From: an uncultured Candidatus Saccharibacteria bacterium
GTDB lineage: Bacteria > Patescibacteriota > Saccharimonadia > Saccharimonadales > Saccharimonadaceae
Direction of reading: 5' to 3'
DNA length: 10,289 nucleotides
NCBI GenBank assembly: GCA_947427985.1
Contig: CANEKB010000031.1
Coordinates: 1-10,289, forward strand
Position 1 is the stretch's first letter, and the number at the start of each line of letters is the position of its first letter. Made by a program: the position numbers and the translations under genes. Below the pieces are notes generated by a model that saw nothing but the letters and a program-made list of their open reading frames with translations, made no database searches and was not told the DNA's origin. This document shows, one piece after another, positions 6,637-10,289 of the stretch.

Positions 6637-6852
6637 CATGCCCCAATAGCGGCTGTATTGATTTGCTGTAAAAACATTTGGATTATCGAAAGCCAACCTA
6701 AAGGTGTCCAGCTCTAATTCGGGGTTAGCAGATTTTGACCAAAATAGTCCCGATGCTAAAGCTCCTAAAACTGCACCGGTCTCATTATCATAGGCGCTAT
6801 GTAATACAACATTTAGATACCCGCTGCGGACGAAGACTGTTCGGCCAAACAT
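6610..6852 (-). CDS. FISUMP C-terminal module C1a (possible silent cassette)
   Basis: An ATG at 6852 would give 80 residues, but the recognisable module starts at Phe (6834) with FVRSGYLNVV. It has FWSKS in the middle and ends with YSRYWGMSLRCLAIE at TAA 6612-6610. The FVRSGY entry, a W-S centre and a GFPLRCLA-like end are characteristic of the C-terminal part of FISUMP-domain surface proteins of Saccharibacteria and other bacteria. The ATG lies in the structured insert between the core repeats. It has no TATAAT-like box or ribosome site, and there is no signal peptide or anchor, so expression as an independent protein is doubtful. The module is homologous in layout to C1b, C2a and C2b, yet between the anchors the DNA is unrelated. 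A donor cassette for gene conversion is the favoured reading; a truncated gene copy is the alternative. Confidence 0.6.
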   Translation of the reverse strand: MFGRTVFVRSGYLNVVLHSAYDNETGAVLGALASGLFWSKSANPELELDTFRLAFDNPNVFTANQYSRYWGMSLRCLAIE

Positions 6853-6980
6853 TAACTAGCAGTTAAGGTTTTGAGGATATTACGAAGTATGCTACCTCTG
6901 TTAGCTATTTCCTAAACCTTAACAGTATGTTAAGGTTTCGCCCGAACAGGAAAAACATCTGGTTTCGTCCGCAGCGGGTA
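6818..6980. repeat. Core repeat of pair 1: two inverted 17-bp copies
   Basis: TACCCGCTGCGGACGAA at 6818-6834 is the exact reverse complement of TTCGTCCGCAGCGGGTA at 6964-6980. Each copy encodes FVRSGY at the upstream edge of its module. The same core recurs at 10030-10046 and, shortened to 14 bp, at 10056-10069. In pair 1 the two copies are 129 bp apart because of the structured insert; in pair 2 only 9 bp separate them. Confidence 0.88.
6837..6949. repeat. Imperfect long inverted repeat inside the core of pair 1, attC-like layout
   Basis: The left arm (6837-6873, starting CTGTTCGG) pairs imperfectly with the right arm (6911-6949, ending CGAACAG). Each arm is a dyad with 7-5-7 spacing: CATTAAC, TAGCA, GTTAAGG (6850-6868), and CCTTAAC, AGTAT, GTTAAGG (6917-6935). 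The heptamers pair between arms while the two 5-base spacers do not, which resembles the unpaired central spacer of integron attC hairpins. The terminal bases (C and G) deviate from the RYYYAAC/GTTRRRY consensus. In the right arm alone, AAACCTTAAC and GTTAAGGTTT form a perfect 10-bp dyad at 6914-6938. Confidence 0.6.
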
Positions 6981-7164
6981 TGTAAGCACGGAAGATAGTT
7001 TTCGTGATGCTATCTATGCTATTGGCGCATACGGAATAATATGGTCATCAATTACAGACCAACACGCAAATCATTACTATTTCGAAGTGAGCTATAGTTT
7101 CGCGTCGGGTACCTCTAATGGAAATCACTGGGGCTTTCCCCTCCGTTGTCTAGCCATAGAGTAA
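6964..7164 (+). pseudogene. FISUMP C-terminal module C1b (start-less, possible silent cassette)
   Basis: The frame runs 66 residues from FVRSGYVSTE through IIWSSIT (about 25-31) to HWGFPLRCLAIE and TAA 7162-7164. The end GFPLRCLA is the classic FISUMP C-terminus. Upstream the frame is open only to a TAA at 6931-6933 and contains no ATG, so it cannot be translated alone as a normal protein. It lies opposite in orientation to C1a, sharing only the core and 3' anchor with it. Keeping a full-length open frame with the family's conserved Trp-Ser and Arg-Cys residues in a start-less fragment argues for selection through occasional recombination into an expressed gene. Remnant status is the alternative. 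Confidence 0.7.
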
Positions 7165-7172
7165 TCAAGGGA
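7139..7172 (+). repeat. 3' anchor repeat, copy R2 (overlaps the GDPD stop codon)
   Basis: This is a 34-bp copy encoding PLRCLAIE-stop and the bases after it. Its flank continues GGAGGAAG, similar to the R3 and R4 flanks. The TCA at 7165-7167 is the complement of the TGA stop of the leftward GDPD gene, and the following AGGGAGGAGG supplies that gene's last three codons (LLP). Confidence 0.88.
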
Positions 7173-8061
7173 GGAGGAAGTCGGTGTAGATGGAGTTGAC
7201 GCCGAGGCTGCGGAGCTGATTGACGGTGTCTAGATCGTTGACGGTGTGGGCGCCGACTTTGATGCCGGAAGATTGCCAGAGGTCGAGGGTGTCGGGAGTG
7301 ACGAGGTCCGCCCACATTGTGACAAATTTGACGCCCGAACTTTCGGCGAAAGCAAGGACGTTTTCTGGGGTCCAGTCGGGGTTAGCGTAGAGGGTATAGA
7401 CGACGGATTTCCAGGGGTGTAGCTCCATGAGCCAGTCGAGCATTCCGGGATGGTAAATTTGAACAATTACGCGGTCAAGCAGTTTGGTGTCGACGGAGCT
7501 GATGCAGTTGACGAGCTGGCTGAGTTCTTGACGCATGGAGTCGCCCTCGGTATCTTTAGAATCGGTCATAAGATAGATATCGGGGTGGTTTTGGAGCATG
7601 CTAGCAATGTCGGGGCAGAAAAGGAGATGGTATTTGCCGTCGACCGGCCGAGAGGAGATATTTTCACTAGTGAAGGTGACGGAATCTGGGGAATTAGTAC
7701 GGGCGCGCCAGGTACTGAGGTTGTGGGGAATAGAGGCGAGTTGACCGTCTTCGGTGAGGGCGAGGTCGATTTCGAAAACGCGGTGGCCAAGCTCGTAATT
7801 ATAGAGGAAAGCTTCGCGCGAGTTAGTATAATTATCGCCATTAATGCCGCCGAGAGCATGGGCAATATAGGGGTAGTCGGCCCAAGAATAATCGAAACTA
7901 TAAGCGGTGGTAGCGTCGTCAAGTGATGAAGCGACGGGCTGAGTTTCTGGGTTATCAGAGGAGACAATCTTATCGAAGATGTAGAATCCGCCAAATGTTA
8001 GCCCGGCGGTGACCAGAAGACAGATAATTCCGAGAATTATAGAGCGGGGCTTGATAATCAT
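7165..8061 (-). CDS. Membrane-anchored glycerophosphodiester phosphodiesterase-family protein
   Basis: 298 residues. An N-terminal membrane helix (about 6-29) follows two basic residues, so the enzyme probably faces outside as a membrane-anchored protein. The GDPD TIM-barrel starts at YPYIAHALGG (64-72), with His68 in the position of the family's HRG; Ala replaces Arg. FEIDLALTEDGQ (96-107) carries the Glu97/Asp99 metal ligands, and IPHN (111-114) carries the second catalytic His. Late motifs VGAHTVND (269-276) and GVNSIYTDFL (287-296) match the usual V.~WTVN and GVDGIITDYP ends. Members hydrolyse glycerophosphodiesters to glycerol 3-phosphate and an alcohol, or cleave related polymers, which could serve scavenging of host lipids. 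The substrate is not determinable. The ATG at 8061 lies exactly where transcription should begin (6 bases after TATAAT). The last codons lie in the flank of the FISUMP 3' anchor. Confidence 0.82.
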   Translation of the reverse strand: MIIKPRSIILGIICLLVTAGLTFGGFYIFDKIVSSDNPETQPVASSLDDATTAYSFDYSWADYPYIAHALGGINGDNYTNSREAFLYNYELGHRVFEIDLALTEDGQLASIPHNLSTWRARTNSPDSVTFTSENISSRPVDGKYHLLFCPDIASMLQNHPDIYLMTDSKDTEGDSMRQELSQLVNCISSVDTKLLDRVIVQIYHPGMLDWLMELHPWKSVVYTLYANPDWTPENVLAFAESSGVKFVTMWADLVTPDTLDLWQSSGIKVGAHTVNDLDTVNQLRSLGVNSIYTDFLLP

Positions 8062-8067
8062 AGCTTG

Positions 8068-8076
8068 ATTATAACA
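8068..8076 (-). promoter_or_regulatory. Extended -10 promoter of the GDPD gene, predicted leaderless
   Basis: Read leftward this is TGTTATAAT, with TATAAT at 8073-8068. Six bases follow (CAAGCT) and then the ATG at 8061, so the expected first transcribed base is the A of the start codon. Confidence 0.7.
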
Positions 8077-8096
8077 CGGAATAGAGGGAGAGAATG

Positions 8097-8114
8097 TGCT
8101 ATAATAGGGGTATT
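8097..8114 (+). promoter_or_regulatory. Extended -10 promoter of mutM, predicted near-leaderless
   Basis: TGCTATAAT lies at 8097-8105, followed by 9 bases (AGGGGTATT) and the mutM ATG at 8115. The predicted leader is about 3 bases. It is divergent from the GDPD promoter 20 bases away. Confidence 0.7.
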
Positions 8115-9005
8115 ATGCCAGAGTTACCAGAGGTAGAGACGATTAGGCGGGGGTTGGGGCCTTTGATCTTGAAGAAAAAAATTGTTCAGGTAGATGTCGA
8201 TAAGACGACGAAAAAGTGTTTTCAGGGGGACGAAGGTAATGTCGTCGAGGCGAAGGTGAAGGAGATTCGACGTCGAGGGAAGGCGTTACTGATTGATCTG
8301 GATAATGGTTATACGATGATGGTACATCTCAGGATGACGGGCCAGCTGATTTGGCGGGGAGCGAATGAGGAAGATAACTTTGCGGCGGGACATCCGAGTA
8401 AAAATTTTACAGCAAATTTGCCGAATGGACAGACGCGGGTAACGTTTGAGTTTGAGGAGGGGGCGCTATATTTTAACGATCAGCGGAAGTTTGGCTTCGT
8501 AAAAGTGATTCCGACAGGGGAGGTTGAACAAGAAAAGTTTATTGCAGAGCTAGCCAAGGAGCCTTGGGAGATGGAGGTAAAAGAATTGTTCAGTCAGTGT
8601 CAGCGTCATGCAAAATCGCCGATCAAGGCAGTGCTGCTTGATCAGAAAGTGATTGCGGGACTAGGGAATATTTATGCGGACGAATCACTTTTTTATGCAA
8701 GTGTGCATCCGGCGGTGCGAGCGGGTGAGCTAAGTGAGAGTCAGGTTGGACTGATCTTAGAGGGGGCACGGAGCGTGATGATGGAGTCGATCGATTCGGG
8801 CGGGTCAACGATGGCGACTTATATAAAACCAGACGGTTCGACTGGGAGCTATCTGGAGAACTTTGCGAAAGTGTTTCGACGGGAAGGAAATCCGTGTTTG
8901 CGTTGTGGAACGGAGATTCTAAAAACGAGAGTGGCGGGACGGGGGACGCATTATTGCCCGAAATGCCAAAAGGCGCCAGAATACTGGACGGAGAAGACGA
9001 AATAG
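8115..9005 (+). CDS. mutM: Formamidopyrimidine-DNA glycosylase (Fpg/MutM)
   Basis: 296 residues beginning MPELPEVETIRRGL. The start is fixed at 8115 because Pro2 becomes the catalytic N-terminus after Met removal. An upstream ATG at 8094 would precede the promoter. Glu3 is the second catalytic residue and Lys56 (RRRGKALL) fits the conserved beta-loop Lys. The helix-two-turn-helix domain spans about 164-195, with IKAVLLDQKVIAGLGNIYAD (170-189). The C-terminal zinc finger has Cys261, Cys264, Cys281 and Cys284, with GRGTHYCPKCQ (275-285) including the Arg that contacts DNA. The enzyme removes 8-oxoguanine and formamidopyrimidines and nicks the abasic site in base-excision repair; the polA product can fill the gap. 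All key residues are present. holA starts 3 bases after the stop, so the two are co-transcribed. Confidence 0.96.
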   Translation: MPELPEVETIRRGLGPLILKKKIVQVDVDKTTKKCFQGDEGNVVEAKVKEIRRRGKALLIDLDNGYTMMVHLRMTGQLIWRGANEEDNFAAGHPSKNFTANLPNGQTRVTFEFEEGALYFNDQRKFGFVKVIPTGEVEQEKFIAELAKEPWEMEVKELFSQCQRHAKSPIKAVLLDQKVIAGLGNIYADESLFYASVHPAVRAGELSESQVGLILEGARSVMMESIDSGGSTMATYIKPDGSTGSYLENFAKVFRREGNPCLRCGTEILKTRVAGRGTHYCPKCQKAPEYWTEKTK

Positions 9006-9008
9006 CCA

Positions 9009-9623
9009 ATGTTTAAGATTTTTTATGGGGAGAATCGACTTGAGGCGGAGAAAAAGATCAAGGCTTTGTTAGGCGATAGCTACGAGGTGTTTGAGGGGGA
9101 GAATCTTGAGTTAACGGATCTGCCGAGTATTTTTCGGGGGACTTCGCTGTTTGGAGCAGGAGCGAGGAAAATTCTGCTAAAAGAAATGGGGGCGAATAGC
9201 GCAGCTTGGGAGAAGATTATAGATTATACTGATACTGAGCATGAAGTTGTGGTCTGGGAGACGAAGATTGATAAACGATCGGCTGGATACAAACGGTTGA
9301 AAGATGCAGGGGTGGAGATGGTGGAGTTCCCGGCGTTGAAGAAGCCAGAAATGAACTTAGTGTTTGGAATTTTGGACACGGCATTGCGGGATGGGCCGAA
9401 GGCAGTGGAGACGGTAGAGAAAATTGAGACCGATCAGGACCCGTATATGTTTTTTGGGCTTTTAGTAACGCAAGCTTTGAAGAGATATGAGAACTCGGGA
9501 GCGCGAGGGAAGGAAAAGCGAGTATTAAAAGAGCTTGCGAAGTTAGACATGCAAATGAAGACGACGGGGGTTGAGCCTTGGATGTTGGTAAAATCGTTTT
9601 TGCTAAGGGTGAAAGATGTGTAA
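9009..9623 (+). CDS. holA: Short DNA polymerase III delta subunit-like protein (clamp loader, HolA)
   Basis: 204 residues, against about 330-340 for typical HolA. The N-terminus MFKIFYGENRLEAEKKIKAL matches the LyGeD.fl..e.i..l opening of HolA domain I, and FRGTSLFGAGARKILLKE (42-59) fits the following S.SLFg..rlv.l strand. KRLKDAGVEMVEFPALKKPE (96-114) corresponds to the K..k...ve...l..... stretch between domains. The C-terminal helical domain III (about 145-204) carries LDMQMKTTGVEPWMLVKSFL (179-198), close to the family's D..lKtg...p...le.lil. About 130 residues corresponding to most of the middle lid are missing or reduced. Delta opens the beta clamp within the clamp-loader complex. The gene sits 3 bases after mutM with no close ribosome site (GGAG at 8990-8993 is 15 bases upstream), so coupling to mutM translation is likely. 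Confidence 0.75.
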   Translation: MFKIFYGENRLEAEKKIKALLGDSYEVFEGENLELTDLPSIFRGTSLFGAGARKILLKEMGANSAAWEKIIDYTDTEHEVVVWETKIDKRSAGYKRLKDAGVEMVEFPALKKPEMNLVFGILDTALRDGPKAVETVEKIETDQDPYMFFGLLVTQALKRYENSGARGKEKRVLKELAKLDMQMKTTGVEPWMLVKSFLLRVKDV

Positions 9624-9649
9624 TCGGGAAAGCTAATAAATCCTCGGGT

Positions 9650-9786
9650 TTAGATTAATTCTAGACCTTCTTCAACTTGGGTGAGCCTCTCTGAATCGAA
9701 CCTGCTAACGCAGGCCGTGATTCAGACCCGGCTCAGCCCGAGCGATCGTAGTCGCATGGTTTCAGAAAGTCTAGAATTAATCTGAC
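9650..9786. ncRNA. Candidate structured RNA or hairpin element after holA
   Basis: About 137 bases fold into a branched structure. A long closing stem P1 pairs 9652-9667 (AGATTAATTCTAGACC) with 9769-9783, and flanking GGGT/ACCC continues it with a 1-base slip. P2 pairs 9677-9687 with 9730-9741 with one bulge. P2a pairs CTGAATC 9691-9697 with GATTCAG 9719-9725. P2b is CCTGC/GCAGG (9701-9705 with 9710-9714) closed by loop TAAC. P3 is GCGA/TCGC (9742-9745 with 9752-9755). Nested perfect stems in the only non-repeat part of this intergenic region suggest a folded RNA or recombination hairpin; neither strand is favoured. No match to tmRNA, SRP RNA, tRNA or hammerhead motifs was recognised. A 6S-like closed stem with bubble was considered but not supported. 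The end arms are dyads with 7-5-7 spacing like the repeat after polA. Confidence 0.45.
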
Positions 9787-9826
9787 CCATACATTCTTGT
9801 TGGTTGTTGGGATATTCTCCATCCTC

Positions 9827-9860
9827 CCCTTGATTACTCTATGGCTAGACAACGGAGGGA
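9827..9860 (-). repeat. 3' anchor repeat, copy R3
   Basis: This copy is identical over 34 bp to R1 and R2. Read leftward it encodes SLRCLAIE-stop and the trailing CAAGGG, then continues GAGGATGGAGA outside the block. It is in direct orientation to R1 (3.2 kb apart) and inverted relative to R2 and R4. Confidence 0.9.
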
Positions 9861-10046
9861 ACGAGCAATGGCTCGCAACCAAGAGTCTGAAGGATTAACG
9901 GCTGTGTTGGCAAGACTACTTGTGAACCAAAAATCGTATGCTATGCTAGGATTTTCATGTGCAGTTGTAGACCAAAGCACCTGATCATGACCCGAATAAC
10001 CCATAGAATCGTTTCGGATAATCTGAGTATACCCGCTGCGGACGAA
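9834..10046 (-). pseudogene. FISUMP C-terminal module C2a (start-less, possible silent cassette)
   Basis: A 70-residue frame reads from FVRSGYTQII through VLWSTTAHEN (about 23-32) and AYDFWFTSS to IARSLRCLAIE, with TAA at 9836-9834. It has the FISUMP W-S centre and R-S-L-R-C end, although SWLRAIAR replaces the usual R.YGF before RCLA. The frame stays open upstream into the core hairpin but no ATG or promoter precedes it. Together with C1a, C1b and C2b it is one of four modules that are all uninterrupted, unlikely for decaying remnants. It could be a donor segment or the trapped end of a former gene. Confidence 0.68.
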
Positions 10047-10069
10047 GAAAAGTAATCGTCCGCAGCGGG
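10030..10069. repeat. Core repeat of pair 2: hairpin of two inverted core copies
   Basis: TACCCGCTGCGGACGAA (10030-10046) is followed by 9 bases and TCGTCCGCAGCGGG (10056-10069). Fourteen base pairs close a 12-base loop (counted from the paired bases). The left copy encodes FVRSGY leftward. The right copy encodes IVRSGL rightward, with Ile for Phe and Leu for Tyr because the outer bases differ. Confidence 0.85.
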
Positions 10070-10267
10070 CTACATGCTCCAGGAGCTGATTATTTATCTT
10101 GGGCCAGTGAACGAATTTACGTTTGGTCTCAATCTACTGCAACTAATACAAGTAACTTAGTCTTTTACTTGGGGACTACAGCTTATGGAGGGAATAGGGC
10201 AACCGTTTACCCATCACGTACGGAATCTAAAGAATACGGCTTCTCCCTCCGTTGTCTAGCCATATAG
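10055..10267 (+). pseudogene. FISUMP C-terminal module C2b (start-less, possible silent cassette)
   Basis: The frame runs from IVRSGLHAPG through YVWSQSTATN and VFYLGTTAYGG to KEYGFSLRCLAI, ending at TAG 10265-10267. A 2-base insertion in the 3' anchor (CATATAGAG instead of CATAGAG) makes the stop come one residue early, so the final Glu is lost. The GFSLRCLA end and W-S centre mark it as a FISUMP C-terminus. There is no in-frame start codon. The module shares no DNA similarity with the others between core and anchor. Confidence 0.7.
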
Positions 10268-10280
10268 AGTAATCAAGGGA
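10244..10280 (+). repeat. 3' anchor repeat, copy R4 with a 2-bp insertion
   Basis: This is the same anchor as R1-R3 except for an extra TA after GCCATA (near 10264-10265), which changes the stop from TAA to TAG. The outer flank GGATGAAGA continues to the window end and resembles the flanks of R2 and R3, so the true conserved block may extend about 10 bases further. Confidence 0.88.
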
Positions 10281-10289
10281 GGATGAAGA

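Larger units (their letters stand above)
6602..7172. other. FISUMP cassette pair 1: head-to-head C-terminal modules with shared core and shared ends
   Basis: This 571-bp unit is symmetric. Identical anchors in inverted orientation (6602-6636 and 7139-7172) form the ends. Inside lie two divergent reading frames with unrelated sequence. In the middle a 17-bp core occurs in inverted orientation (6818-6834 and 6964-6980), with a 129-bp structured insert between the copies. The left module reads leftward and the right one rightward, each from core to anchor. No transposase, recombinase or promoter is visible. Codon and base use in the modules lacks the strong G-rich coding-strand bias of neighbouring genes. 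It fills the polA-GDPD intergenic space and its right edge overlaps the GDPD stop codon. Confidence 0.8.
9827..10280. other. FISUMP cassette pair 2: head-to-head C-terminal modules with shared core and shared ends
   Basis: This 454-bp unit has the same layout as the pair at 6602-7172. Inverted 3' anchors lie at 9827-9860 and 10244-10280, with divergent open frames between them. The central core forms a tight hairpin (10030-10046 against 10056-10069). Here only 9 bases separate the core copies, so the structured insert of pair 1 is absent. The modules are unrelated in DNA sequence to those of pair 1 apart from core and anchors. The unit reaches almost to the window end. It has no start codon in frame and no transposase or promoter. 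Confidence 0.8.

Noticed and set aside
6602..7172. Insertion sequence or MITE with terminal inverted repeats
   Set aside because: The ends are coding sequence for a conserved C-terminus, the interior holds two surface-protein modules, and no transposase or clear target-site duplication is visible.
7450..7926. 158-codon open frame on the + strand
   Set aside because: It is fully antisense to the GDPD gene, which has clear family motifs and a promoter.
9689..9725. T-arm-like GGTTCGATTC on the - strand suggesting a tRNA
   Set aside because: The flanking bases do not form a T stem, and no acceptor, D or anticodon arms can be placed; the bases belong to stems P2a and P2b of the larger structure.
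6602..10280. Diversity-generating retroelement (template/variable repeat with reverse transcriptase)
   Set aside because: The modules differ along their whole length, not just at adenine positions, and there is no reverse transcriptase or accessory gene in the window.
1..10289. UGA-to-glycine recoding as in Gracilibacteria/SR1
   Set aside because: All long genes are intact under the standard code, no gene needs an in-frame TGA, and the GDPD gene ends properly at TGA.
1..10289. CRISPR array
   Set aside because: No short direct repeats at regular spacing were seen; the only repeats are the FISUMP anchors and cores.

Overview
The window looks like a chromosomal segment of a Patescibacteria/CPR bacterium, most likely Candidatus Saccharibacteria (TM7). 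This is inferred from the very compact gene layout, a CPR-type T4SS-pilin-like protein, a PDTG-type cell-wall anchor, a short HolA, and FISUMP (Fibrobacter succinogenes major paralogous domain) modules. The standard code fits: no in-frame TGA needs to be read as an amino acid, and the GDPD gene ends on TGA.

Layout. 1-170 is the C-terminus of a wall-anchored surface protein, followed by a hairpin terminator. 281-3340 is a rightward run that probably forms one operon: rpoD (primary sigma factor), a T4SS-pilin-like membrane protein, a diacylglycerol-kinase-family lipid kinase, and a zeta-toxin-like P-loop kinase. The last gene is split by one in-frame TAG (3164-3166) into 2534-3166 and 3167-3340. 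A leftward dephospho-CoA-kinase-like gene (3337-3906) shares a promoter region with rightward polA (3962-6451). 6452-7172 has no conventional gene: it holds a long inverted repeat and a head-to-head pair of FISUMP C-terminal modules. A leftward GDPD-family phosphodiesterase (7165-8061) is divergent from mutM (8115-9005), which is followed at once by a short holA (9009-9623). 9624-10289 again holds a long stem structure and a second head-to-head FISUMP pair.

Housekeeping genes. Five genes (rpoD, the dCoA-kinase-like gene, polA, the GDPD gene, mutM) have a -10 box only 6 to 10 bases from the ATG. Four of these boxes are TGNTATAAT. This predicts leaderless or nearly leaderless mRNAs. polA, mutM and holA are replication and repair genes.

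Most notable content. The two gene-poor regions carry four open but start-less C-terminal FISUMP modules of 66-75 codons. Each is bounded by the same 17-bp upstream core (encoding FVRSGY, intact in three of four) and the same 34-35-bp downstream anchor (encoding RCLAIE-stop plus the following bases). The sequence between these anchors is unrelated at DNA level from module to module, but always stays in frame and keeps a central W-S motif. This is the architecture expected of a dispersed library of silent donor cassettes that could swap the exposed part of an expressed surface protein. Long inverted-repeat structures sit beside each pair and, in pair 1, inside its core. Two of these have a 7-5-7 dyad layout resembling integron attC sites. 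No recombinase or full-length FISUMP gene is in the window, so the mechanism is inference.
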